Positions 1 through 5,200 of a DNA stretch of 5,200 nt are shown piece after piece. The position numbers were made by a program, and so were the translations under genes. Each line of letters starts with the position of its first letter. The stretch's first letter is position 1. The stretch comes from Bacilli bacterium (lineage in GTDB: Bacteria > Bacillota_I > Bacilli_A > RF39 > UBA660). The notes beneath the pieces are model-generated. The model had not been told where the DNA came from, did not search any database, and was given only the letters and a program-made list of their open reading frames with translations. The stretch is taken from positions 1 through 5,200 of the forward strand of contig JAQUFI010000075.1 of NCBI GenBank assembly GCA_028684735.1, given 5' to 3'.

Positions 1-2
1 AA

Positions 3-701
3 TCCTTATTTACTAAAGGGATTAGTGAAAGCATAACAAAAAATAAACAAAAAATCGAGAAAAATGTTAAACAATTAAAGAGTAAAACAAAAAAGTTTAT
101 GAGAAGTTGTGAATCACAATCGATTACTATTGAAAATAAGTTATTGCTTAAAGATGATAATTATACTTATTATGATTCTATGTATAAAATTGATTATAAA
201 GAATTTCCTAATATTAGTAAAAAAGCAATTGATAATATTCTTTTAAAAGATAATATAAACAATGATTTTATTATCATTAATACAGAATTAGTAATCTATG
301 ATTTGATAAAAAAATCATTTAGTGGAAGAAACAATTTTATTTATATCGTTCCAATTGATGAAAGAATATTTAATAAAAAAGCTAATATTAATGCCTTAAT
401 AAGTATGTTACCAAATAATGCAATTAACAAAAGAGTTTATTTTAAAATTTCATATAGTGATTTCATAGATGGATATAACAAAATTAAAAACTTTACTGAT
501 AAAATAAATATTGTTATTAGTGATTTAAAAAAGATAAATTCTGAATCTGAAAAATTACTGGATCGTGTCAAATTAATCATGCATGATAACAGTGAAATGG
601 CGAATTTTGACGAAATAAAGCAGTTCGCACAAGAAAGTAAAATACCGATGATGGTAAAAAAAGAAAATAATTATGAATGGGTTTTAATAAATGAAGGATA
701 A
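3..701 (+). CDS. Partial hypothetical protein (5' end outside window), possible degenerate EAL-like domain
   Basis: The frame is open from the first full codon of the window to TAA at 699-701, giving 232 visible residues. The in-frame ATG at 99 has no Shine-Dalgarno sequence, and no in-frame stop lies upstream of it. The gene therefore very probably begins before the window. The visible N-terminal 32 residues are Lys-rich and probably form a helix or coiled coil. From about base 275 the order of hydrophobic strands and helices resembles the C-terminal half of EAL phosphodiesterases. Base 447-458 (ISYS) sits where ITES is expected, 516-527 (ISDL) where DDFG is expected, 570-587 (KLIMHD) where a K-I-D strand is expected, and 651-665 (MVKKE) where AEGVE is expected. 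The catalytic acids and lysine are mostly replaced, so an active phosphodiesterase is unlikely. No membrane segment is visible. The gene is very AT-rich and overlaps the next gene by 11 bases. The reading frame is certain; the EAL resemblance is my own pattern match and remains tentative. Confidence 0.8.
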   Translation, partial: SLFTKGISESITKNKQKIEKNVKQLKSKTKKFMRSCESQSITIENKLLLKDDNYTYYDSMYKIDYKEFPNISKKAIDNILLKDNINNDFIIINTELVIYDLIKKSFSGRNNFIYIVPIDERIFNKKANINALISMLPNNAINKRVYFKISYSDFIDGYNKIKNFTDKINIVISDLKKINSESEKLLDRVKLIMHDNSEMANFDEIKQFAQESKIPMMVKKENNYEWVLINEG

Positions 702-1392
702 GTTAACAGTTACAGTTACGGCTGAGCGTCTCTACAAAAGAAAATTATTAATTAAAATATTAAAAATGGCTTTCTTGATTTTGCTTTTGTTTTTCGCTAT
801 CTTATACTTGATTTTATATATTGTAAATAGTGGAGGATATTTTACTATTTCATTAGACCCTAATTCACGTTATAAAAGCAGTCTTAAGATGTCTTCAACT
901 TTGGATTTTTCTGATCCTCAAGTCATAATTAAAGTTAAATCTTTAGAATATATGGATAATATAACGGAATCATGGATTCCACCTGGTCTTAACGAAAAAG
1001 AAGGTAATAATAGTGAAGATAATTATCTGGCTTATACTTTCTTTGTTAAGAATGTAGGTAAAGAAGTAATTGATTATATTAGAGAAATAAAAATTGAAGC
1101 AGTTATTAAAGATGTTGATGAAGCTGTGAGAATAGCTTTGTACTTCAATGATGAAAAAGAAGTGTTTGCTAAAAAACATAAATCAGGGGAACCTGAGAAG
1201 AATACAACCCCCTTTATTTCTAATCATCAAGTTCTAAAACAAGAGAGAAAAAAATTTAAGCCTGGTGAAATTGACAAATATACAATTATTATATGGTTAG
1301 AAGGAAACGATGTAGATTGTATTGATGATATCATTGGTGGGGAAATGAGAATGTCAATGTTAATTAGAGAAATATTCAAAAAGGAGAAGTAA
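691..1392 (+). CDS. Single-pass membrane protein, diverged TasA/camelysin-like ectodomain
   Basis: This 233-residue protein has a basic cytoplasmic N-terminus (residues 1-25), one strong transmembrane helix (about 26-47) and a beta-rich, charged ectodomain. Residues 202-217 carry W-L-E-G-N-D-x-D-C followed by G-G. The same pattern (W-I-E-G-Q-D-x-D-C, then G) ends the two secreted proteins encoded downstream. A strand at 112-120 and an A-V-R-I-A-L segment at 145-150 also line up with strands in those proteins. I infer a diverged family member that stays in the membrane, because the helix lacks the T-Y-A-W-F-T cleavage context of SipW substrates. It may anchor or nucleate the fibre, much as TapA does in Bacillus, though I see no sequence likeness to TapA. 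The start is the first codon after an in-frame stop at 688-690. It has no good Shine-Dalgarno and lies inside the preceding gene, so translation is probably coupled. Its only cysteine is C210. Confidence 0.85.
   Translation: MKDKLTVTVTAERLYKRKLLIKILKMAFLILLLFFAILYLILYIVNSGGYFTISLDPNSRYKSSLKMSSTLDFSDPQVIIKVKSLEYMDNITESWIPPGLNEKEGNNSEDNYLAYTFFVKNVGKEVIDYIREIKIEAVIKDVDEAVRIALYFNDEKEVFAKKHKSGEPEKNTTPFISNHQVLKQERKKFKPGEIDKYTIIIWLEGNDVDCIDDIIGGEMRMSMLIREIFKKEK
1381..1386 (+). promoter_or_regulatory. Ribosome binding site, first secreted protein
   Basis: AAGGAG lies 7 bases before the ATG at 1394 and inside the last codons of the preceding gene. Together with the single base between stop and start, it fixes the start. 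The same site with the same spacing precedes the second copy, so it belongs to the duplicated unit. Confidence 0.85.
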
Positions 1393-1393
1393 G

Positions 1394-2368
1394 ATGGAGC
1401 AAAATAATGTTAAAAAGAAAATGTTATCAGCATTTGTAATGTTAATCATTACGGCAGTAGCTTTAACGACCGCAACTTATGCTTGGTTTACGGAAAATGC
1501 AACTGTTCAACTTGCAAATTTAGATGTTAACGTTAGTGCGTCAAGTGGTATTCAAATTTCAATGGATGCTGTAACTTGGAAGGCGGCTCTGACATTGGAA
1601 GATATTCAAGGAGTAGGTATTCAATACCCTACTCATGTCAATCAGGTTCCAGTTGCAATGGCACCAGTATCCACAATTGGTACGGTGACAAACGGAAGAA
1701 TGGAAATGTTTAAAGGGACGATGGAAAGTAACGCTTTTGGTAACCAAATCATTACCGCTGCAGCATCAGTTGAAACTCCTGGAAATATTGATGGTGACTT
1801 TATTGTTTTTGATATATTTCTTCAAACTTCACAAACAGAAACAATCTATCTATTAGGTAGTTCAGATGTTATATCTGTATCAGAAGATAAAGGATTAAAG
1901 AATTCAGCTCGTTTAGCGTTTGCACATTTAGGATCAGTGCCATTAGGTAGTAATGCAGCTACTGCTCAAGCTCTACTTGGTTCAACAACACCAGTTATCT
2001 GGGAACCAAATAGTAACTTTCATACAGCGGCAGCAATTTCATATGCATCGCAATTTGGTGATTCAATTGCAGAAGATACAGTAGTGGCAAGTTATTCAGG
2101 AGTTAGCGCAGCAATTACAAACGTAGACGATATTCTTTTAAGTGGGGCTAATGCGACTGACAATCCAACTTTATTTGGAACTGTTACCCCAACAATTCAA
2201 ACAGTTGTTGGAAATGGAACAACGAATGAATTGTTAACTTTGGCAGATGCAGGAGTTCATAAAATAAGAATTTATGCATGGATTGAAGGACAAGATTATG
2301 ACTGTGAAAACAATGCTTCTGGTTCAAGCGTAAGATTTAATATCGGATTATCAAAAGTAACTGGTTAA
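1394..2368 (+). CDS. TasA/camelysin-like secreted protein with SipW-type signal peptide, copy 1
   Basis: This 324-residue protein is predicted to be exported. Residues 1-9 are polar and basic (KKK at 7-9), 10-27 are hydrophobic, and 28-33 read T-Y-A-W-F-T. That is the hallmark of SipW-dependent signal peptides, with likely cleavage after A30. The mature part is rich in Thr, Ser, Ala, Val and Asn with alternating strand patterns and no further membrane segment, consistent with a beta-sandwich fibre or coat subunit. It ends with W296-I-E-G-Q-D-x-D-C304 and G310. C304 is its only cysteine. TasA of B. subtilis and camelysin of B. cereus use the same signal class and form matrix fibres or surface coats. 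A similar role is inferred here, not shown. The signal peptidase two genes downstream is the probable processing enzyme. Translation starts 1 base after the upstream stop behind AAGGAG. Base composition is clearly less AT-rich than in the two preceding genes, which suits high expression. The family assignment rests mainly on the signal peptide and context. Confidence 0.87.
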   Translation: MEQNNVKKKMLSAFVMLIITAVALTTATYAWFTENATVQLANLDVNVSASSGIQISMDAVTWKAALTLEDIQGVGIQYPTHVNQVPVAMAPVSTIGTVTNGRMEMFKGTMESNAFGNQIITAAASVETPGNIDGDFIVFDIFLQTSQTETIYLLGSSDVISVSEDKGLKNSARLAFAHLGSVPLGSNAATAQALLGSTTPVIWEPNSNFHTAAAISYASQFGDSIAEDTVVASYSGVSAAITNVDDILLSGANATDNPTLFGTVTPTIQTVVGNGTTNELLTLADAGVHKIRIYAWIEGQDYDCENNASGSSVRFNIGLSKVTG

Positions 2369-2377
2369 TTAGAAAAA

Positions 2378-2383
2378 AAGGAG
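2378..2383 (+). promoter_or_regulatory. Ribosome binding site, second secreted protein
   Basis: AAGGAG is preceded by an A-rich run and followed by a 7-base spacer to the ATG at 2391. The 22-base gap between the two paralogues has no hairpin or promoter-like element, which supports a shared transcript. Confidence 0.85.
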
Positions 2384-2390
2384 AAATAAG

Positions 2391-3365
2391 ATGGAACGAA
2401 ATAATATGAGAAAGAAAATGTTATCAGCATTTATAATGTTAATTATTACAGCGGTTGCTTTAACAACAGCTACTTATGCTTGGTTTACGGAAAATACAAC
2501 TGTTCAACTAGCAAATTTAGATGTTAACGTTAGTGCGTCAAGTGGTATTCAAATTTCAATGGATGCTGTAACTTGGAAGGCAGCTCTGACATTGGAAGAT
2601 ATTCAAGGAGTAGGTATTCAATATCCTACTCATGTCAATCAAGTTCCAGTTGCAATGGCACCAACATCAACAATTGGGACTGTAACAAATGGAAGAATGG
2701 CTATGTTTAAGGGTACAATCGAAGCAAATGCTCTTGGTAACCAAATTGTTACAGCTGAAGAATCAATTGAAACAGCTGGTAATCTGGATGGCGACTTTAT
2801 TGCTTTTGATATATTTATTCAAACTTCACAAACAGAAACAATCTATCTATTAGGTAGTTCAGATGTTACATCTGTATCAGAAGATAAAGGATTGAAGAAT
2901 TCAGCACGTATTGCTTTTGCTCATTTAGGATCAGTACCATCAGGTAGTAACGCAGCTACAGCTCAAGCACTTATGGGTTCACCGACCCCAATTATTTGGG
3001 AGCCAAATAGTAATCTTCATACAGCGGCAGCAATTGCGTATGCGACTCAATTTGGGGATACAATTACAGCTGATCAAGTGTTAGCAAGTTATTCAGGAGT
3101 TAGAGCAGTAATTACAACTCTCGATGATATTCTTTTACCTAATGCTAATGCGACAGATAATCCAACTTTATTTGGAACAGTTACCCCAACAATTCAAACG
3201 GTTGTTGGAAATGGAACAACTAATACGTTATTAACTTTAACAGATGCAGGAATTCATAAGGTAAGAATTTATGCCTGGATCGAAGGACAAGATTATGATT
3301 GTGAAAACAATGCTTCTGGTTCAAGTGTAAGATTTAATATCGGATTATCAAAAACAAATAGTTAA
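2391..3365 (+). CDS. TasA/camelysin-like secreted protein with SipW-type signal peptide, copy 2
   Basis: This 324-residue paralogue of the preceding gene aligns without gaps. I count 45 substitutions, or 86% identity. The signal peptide is conserved: basic start, hydrophobic core, T-Y-A-W-F-T at 28-33, likely cleavage after A30. So are the C-terminal W296-I-E-G-Q-D-x-D-C304 motif and the single cysteine. Residues 37-91 are identical to copy 1. Changes cluster at 92-138, 184-251 and the last three residues, where many are exchanges of small or polar residues (for example A123E, A124E, S238R, S250P, G251N). These may be exposed loops. The protein presumably is a second fibre or coat subunit processed by the same peptidase. 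Whether the two copies co-assemble, replace each other or simply raise dosage cannot be told from the sequence. The gene follows copy 1 by 22 bases and precedes the peptidase gene by 24 bases, in the same operon. Confidence 0.87.
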   Translation: MERNNMRKKMLSAFIMLIITAVALTTATYAWFTENTTVQLANLDVNVSASSGIQISMDAVTWKAALTLEDIQGVGIQYPTHVNQVPVAMAPTSTIGTVTNGRMAMFKGTIEANALGNQIVTAEESIETAGNLDGDFIAFDIFIQTSQTETIYLLGSSDVTSVSEDKGLKNSARIAFAHLGSVPSGSNAATAQALMGSPTPIIWEPNSNLHTAAAIAYATQFGDTITADQVLASYSGVRAVITTLDDILLPNANATDNPTLFGTVTPTIQTVVGNGTTNTLLTLTDAGIHKVRIYAWIEGQDYDCENNASGSSVRFNIGLSKTNS

Positions 3366-3377
3366 TAACGAAAAAAT

Positions 3378-3384
3378 AGAGGTG
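3378..3384 (+). promoter_or_regulatory. Ribosome binding site, signal peptidase gene
   Basis: AGAGGTG lies 5 bases before the ATG at 3390. It matches the anti-Shine-Dalgarno less well than the AAGGAG of the two substrate genes. This would fit a lower yield of enzyme than substrate from a shared transcript, which is an inference. Confidence 0.7.
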
Positions 3385-3389
3385 TAGAA

Positions 3390-3962
3390 ATGAAAAAAAT
3401 AGGACAAAAGGTTTTATCAATAATATTAAATATATTATTATGGTTTGTAATTATTGTTGCCGCCGTTGTCACCATTATTTCTCTAAATACAAGAGAGAAG
3501 GGTGTTTCGAACGTAGCTGGCTATATACCTTTTAGTATTCAAAGTGATTCTATGAAACCGGAATTATATACAGGGGATTTAATAATTTCAAAAAAATATG
3601 ATGGTGAAAGCCGATTAAAAGAAGGCGATATTATATCATTCTTTACCATCGAACAAGAGCAAAAAATAATTATGACTCACAGAATAACTCACGTTGTTGA
3701 TATCAATGGAATGGTATCATATGTTACTAAAGGGGACAATAATGACACCGTTGATTCAATTGAAGTTGTATCAGGTGATATTATCTCAGTCTATGATGGT
3801 TTTAAAATTTCTAAAGTTGGTTATGCATTAAGTTTTCTTAAAACACAAGTTGGTTTCTTTGTATGTATTATTTTACCTTTATTTATATTTTTTGTTTTCC
3901 AACTATATGGGTTTATAATGTTACTCCTTGATGCTAAACATTATGCTCCAAAAAGTAGATAA
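3390..3962 (+). CDS. sipW: Signal peptidase I, SipW/ER type
   Basis: This 190-residue membrane serine protease of family S26 removes signal peptides at the outer face of the membrane. The N-terminal helix (about 8-32) is followed by the nucleophile box S-I-Q-S-D-S-M-K-P at 49-57, with S54 just before M55. T-H-R-I at 96-99 places H97 where ordinary bacterial signal peptidases have the general-base lysine. This Ser-His arrangement defines the SipW/archaeal/eukaryotic ER subfamily. T-K-G-D-N-N-D at 113-119 is the conserved box E. A second hydrophobic helix (about 154-180) lies near the C-terminus, also typical of SipW. The usual SGSM is SDSM here, a mild variation. Two SipW-type substrates are encoded immediately upstream, so this is very likely their dedicated peptidase. 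It is the last gene of the operon and is followed 4 bases later by a terminator hairpin. Confidence 0.93.
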   Translation: MKKIGQKVLSIILNILLWFVIIVAAVVTIISLNTREKGVSNVAGYIPFSIQSDSMKPELYTGDLIISKKYDGESRLKEGDIISFFTIEQEQKIIMTHRITHVVDINGMVSYVTKGDNNDTVDSIEVVSGDIISVYDGFKISKVGYALSFLKTQVGFFVCIILPLFIFFVFQLYGFIMLLLDAKHYAPKSR

Positions 3963-3966
3963 ATTT

Positions 3967-3995
3967 AAGAGGTTTAGTTAAAACTTCTTTTTTTT
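3967..3995 (+). terminator. Rho-independent terminator of the operon
   Basis: AAGAGGTTT (3967-3975) pairs with AAACTTCTT (3981-3989) over 9 positions, including one G-U pair, around a 5-base loop. A run of T follows through 3995, with four more T after one G. The stem is AT-rich but suits this genome. It lies 4 bases after the signal peptidase stop codon. Confidence 0.8.
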
Positions 3996-4040
3996 GTTTT
4001 ATTTTTTGATATTCTTACTTTATAAGTTAAAATATATAGA

Positions 4041-4069
4041 AACATATGTCAAATAGGTGTTGATATGTT
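4041..4069. repeat. Imperfect inverted repeat in the intergenic region
   Basis: AACATAT (4041-4047) is the exact reverse complement of ATATGTT (4063-4069). Inside it, CAA (4050-4052) pairs with TTG (4060-4062), leaving a 2-base bulge and a 7-base loop. It lies 21 bases upstream of the -35 box at 4091. It could be an operator, a weak hairpin, or chance in AT-rich DNA. No T-run follows it, so it is not an obvious terminator. Confidence 0.35.
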
Positions 4070-4090
4070 TGATTATTTTGTCGTAATTTG

Positions 4091-4119
4091 TTGAAAGATA
4101 CTACCTTAAATGTTATAAT
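4091..4119 (+). promoter_or_regulatory. Sigma-A promoter for the AAA ATPase gene
   Basis: TTGAAA (4091-4096) and TATAAT (4114-4119) are separated by 17 bases. TG at 4111-4112 makes an extended -10 (TGTTATAAT). This is a near-consensus vegetative promoter. Transcription would start around 4125-4128, giving a leader of roughly 30 bases before the ATG at 4159. It shows that the downstream gene is a separate transcription unit. Confidence 0.85.
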
Positions 4120-4145
4120 AATACTATAAGTAAAAATAGACAAGA

Positions 4146-4152
4146 AAAGGTG
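4146..4152 (+). promoter_or_regulatory. Ribosome binding site, AAA ATPase gene
   Basis: AAAAGGTGA overlaps this site, with 6 bases between GGTG and the ATG at 4159. It supports this start over the in-frame GTG at 4150, which lies inside the site itself. Confidence 0.75.
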
Positions 4153-4158
4153 AAACCT

Positions 4159-5200
4159 ATGGCTGTATATGTTAGATTTTTGTTTGATTTCATGAACCAA
4201 TTCTTTGGTGGGATTTTAGATGCCTTTGTTGGAATTGGTAAAGGTTTTATGAAAATGATTAATATTCCTGAGTATATCAGGATTTTAAAAGGCTATTCAA
4301 TTGAATTTACATTCGGACAATGGGTCTTAGTAGGACTTACAATCCTTGTAGCCTTGTCTTTAATTGGTGTTATTATCTTTCTAATTGTCTTGATTTTTAG
4401 AAAGTATGTTAGAGTTAGAAAATCATTAGTCGAGCAAGAAACGTTGCTTGAAGAAATAGGTAAATTAAATAGAGATGTTTTAAAACTTACCCAAGAAAAA
4501 GAAAGACTTTATGCGATGAAGGTATCACAGTTGGGATTAAAACCAGGTGAATCAGATGAAATAGAAGTTGAACTTGATGAAAATGGTAATCCAATTGAAA
4601 ATAAAGATGGTGAAGAACAAGTTGACGAAAACGCTAGCCGTTTTTATAAGTTAACGCAAATTGATAAAGAAATGGAGACTAATCCTCCTGCCCCAGTTGA
4701 AAATAATTTCACCTTGGAAGAATTATGTGACACTTTTAGAAACTATGCGGCATCAAAGATGCAACTTTATTATAAAATTAAAGTTATTCGTTTATTTATT
4801 GCATCTTTCGCGTCATCAAGATTGATTATCCTTCAAGGTATTTCAGGAACCGGGAAAACATCCTTACCATATGCTTTTGGGAAATTCATTAAAAATGATT
4901 CAACGATTGCTTCGGTTCAACCATCATGGCGTGACCGAACTGAATTATTTGGTTATTTCAACGAATTTACGAAAAGATTTAATGAAACAGAAGTATTAAG
5001 TAAAATGTATGAAGCTAGTTATACTGATATTGTTTATTTAACTATCCTGGATGAAATGAATATTGCCCGAGTTGAGTATTATTTCGCGGAAATGCTATCT
5101 ATTCTAGAAATGCCTAGTCGTGATGAATGGATCATTGACTTAGTACCAAGTGTTTGGCCTTCTGACCCTAAAAAACTAACAGATGGTAAATTAAAAATAC
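4159..5200 (+). CDS. Membrane-anchored McrB-type AAA+ ATPase (3' end outside window)
   Basis: The frame is open from ATG at 4159 to the window end, giving 347 visible residues. After an amphipathic N-terminus (1-50) come a transmembrane helix (about 54-80), a basic flank (R81-K88), a probable coiled coil (about 88-125) and an acidic linker (131-158). The AAA+ domain begins near 185. Walker A is G227-I-S-G-T-G-K-T234. The segment P255-S-W-R-D-R-T-E-L-F-G-Y-F-N268 matches the McrB-type signature W-x-D-x-x-x-L-x-G-Y-x-N. Walker B is L-T-I-L-D298-E-M-N301, followed by A-R-V-E-Y-Y-F-A-E-M-L-S-I-L-E. Together these place it in the McrB branch of AAA+ proteins. A membrane anchor instead of a methyl-DNA-binding N-terminus makes a classical McrBC restriction role uncertain. 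The rest of the ATPase, including sensor and arginine-finger regions, is missing from view. It has its own promoter, and no functional tie to the upstream operon is shown. Confidence 0.9.
   Translation, partial: MAVYVRFLFDFMNQFFGGILDAFVGIGKGFMKMINIPEYIRILKGYSIEFTFGQWVLVGLTILVALSLIGVIIFLIVLIFRKYVRVRKSLVEQETLLEEIGKLNRDVLKLTQEKERLYAMKVSQLGLKPGESDEIEVELDENGNPIENKDGEEQVDENASRFYKLTQIDKEMETNPPAPVENNFTLEELCDTFRNYAASKMQLYYKIKVIRLFIASFASSRLIILQGISGTGKTSLPYAFGKFIKNDSTIASVQPSWRDRTELFGYFNEFTKRFNETEVLSKMYEASYTDIVYLTILDEMNIARVEYYFAEMLSILEMPSRDEWIIDLVPSVWPSDPKKLTDGKLKI

Larger units (their letters stand above)
1381..2368 (+). repeat. Tandem gene duplication, unit 1
   Basis: This unit is a direct repeat of 2378-3365 at a constant offset of 997 bases with no gaps in the coding part. 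It covers the ribosome site (17 of 18 bases match from the AAGGAG through the start codon region) and the whole gene. Similarity is uneven: blocks around 1500-1666, 1820-1912 and 2285-2356 are almost identical, while the segments between them carry many changes. Confidence 0.9.
2378..3365 (+). repeat. Tandem gene duplication, unit 2
   Basis: This is the second copy of the 997-base-offset direct repeat (see unit 1). The spacer after its stop codon, an A-rich stretch followed by a GAGG-type ribosome site, also loosely resembles the spacer after unit 1. The duplicated segment may therefore have included the intergenic gap. Confidence 0.9.

Noticed and set aside
99..701. ATG at 99 as the true start of the first gene
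   Set aside because: No Shine-Dalgarno precedes it, and the frame stays open to the window edge with plausible Lys-rich coding sequence. A start outside the window is more likely.
970..1179. Minus-strand open frame of 69 codons
   Set aside because: It lies wholly inside the anchored-protein gene, is a low-complexity Phe/Ile/Asn-rich translation of AT-rich sense codons, and has no ribosome site or known motif.
1325..1334. Perfect 10-base palindrome ATGATATCAT as an operator for the secreted-protein genes
   Set aside because: It is inside coding sequence, uses common Asp and Ile codons, has no promoter boxes beside it, and a palindrome of this length in AT-rich DNA is expected by chance.
1559..1747. 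Minus-strand open frame of 62 codons
   Set aside because: It is antisense to the conserved part of the first secreted protein, and its composition (many His, Cys, Ser) is typical of a shadow frame. No start signal supports it.
2369..2390. Terminator or promoter between the two secreted-protein genes
   Set aside because: The 22-base gap has only an A-rich run and a ribosome site; no stem can form and no -35/-10 pair is present.
1394..3365. The tandem repeat as an insertion sequence or other mobile element
   Set aside because: The repeat unit is an intact secreted-protein gene with its ribosome site. There are no terminal inverted repeats, target duplications or transposase.
4060..4089. Second promoter (TTGATA with TAATTT, 18-base spacer) upstream of the ATPase gene
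   Set aside because: The -10 match is poor, and a near-consensus promoter sits at 4091-4119. AT-rich DNA gives many such weak matches.

Overview
The window comes from a low-GC, AT-biased bacterium of the Firmicutes/Mollicutes type, such as Acholeplasma-, Izemoplasma-, Haloplasma- or Erysipelotrichia-like lineages. This placement is inferred from base composition, strong AGGAG-type ribosome sites, exclusive TAA stops and gene content. Every tryptophan I translated is TGG, and no reading frame needs TGA to be read as Trp. That argues for the standard bacterial code and against a Mycoplasma/Spiroplasma-type organism. All genes are on the + strand; the minus-strand open frames are shadows.

Region 1 (1-3962) reads as one operon that starts outside the window. 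It holds: (i) the 3' part of a very AT-rich gene whose C-terminal half looks like a degenerate EAL domain with its catalytic residues lost; (ii) a protein with one membrane anchor and an ectodomain, overlapping the previous gene by 11 bases; (iii, iv) two tandem 324-residue secreted proteins, 86% identical, with SipW-type signal peptides of the TasA/camelysin (CalY) class; (v) a SipW-type (Ser-His, ER-like) signal peptidase I that presumably processes them. A hairpin followed by a T-run closes the operon at 3967-3995. The layout recalls the tapA-sipW-tasA matrix operon of Bacillus subtilis. Here the anchor-like protein comes first, the fibre-like subunit is duplicated, and the peptidase comes last. 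The anchored protein shares a C-terminal W-x-E-G-x-D-x-D-C motif and other pattern positions with the two secreted proteins, so it looks like a diverged, membrane-retained member of the same family.

Region 2 (3963-4158) is a 196-base intergenic stretch with the terminator, an imperfect inverted repeat and a near-consensus sigma-A promoter with an extended -10.

Region 3 (4159-5200) is the 5' part of a separate gene for a membrane-anchored McrB-type AAA+ ATPase: transmembrane helix, coiled coil, acidic linker, then Walker A and B. It runs off the window end.

Working model (inference): the operon makes and exports a cell-surface TasA-like fibre or coat. The peptidase matures two near-identical subunits, the uncleaved paralogue may anchor or nucleate the fibre, and the degenerate EAL-like protein may link it to c-di-GMP signalling.
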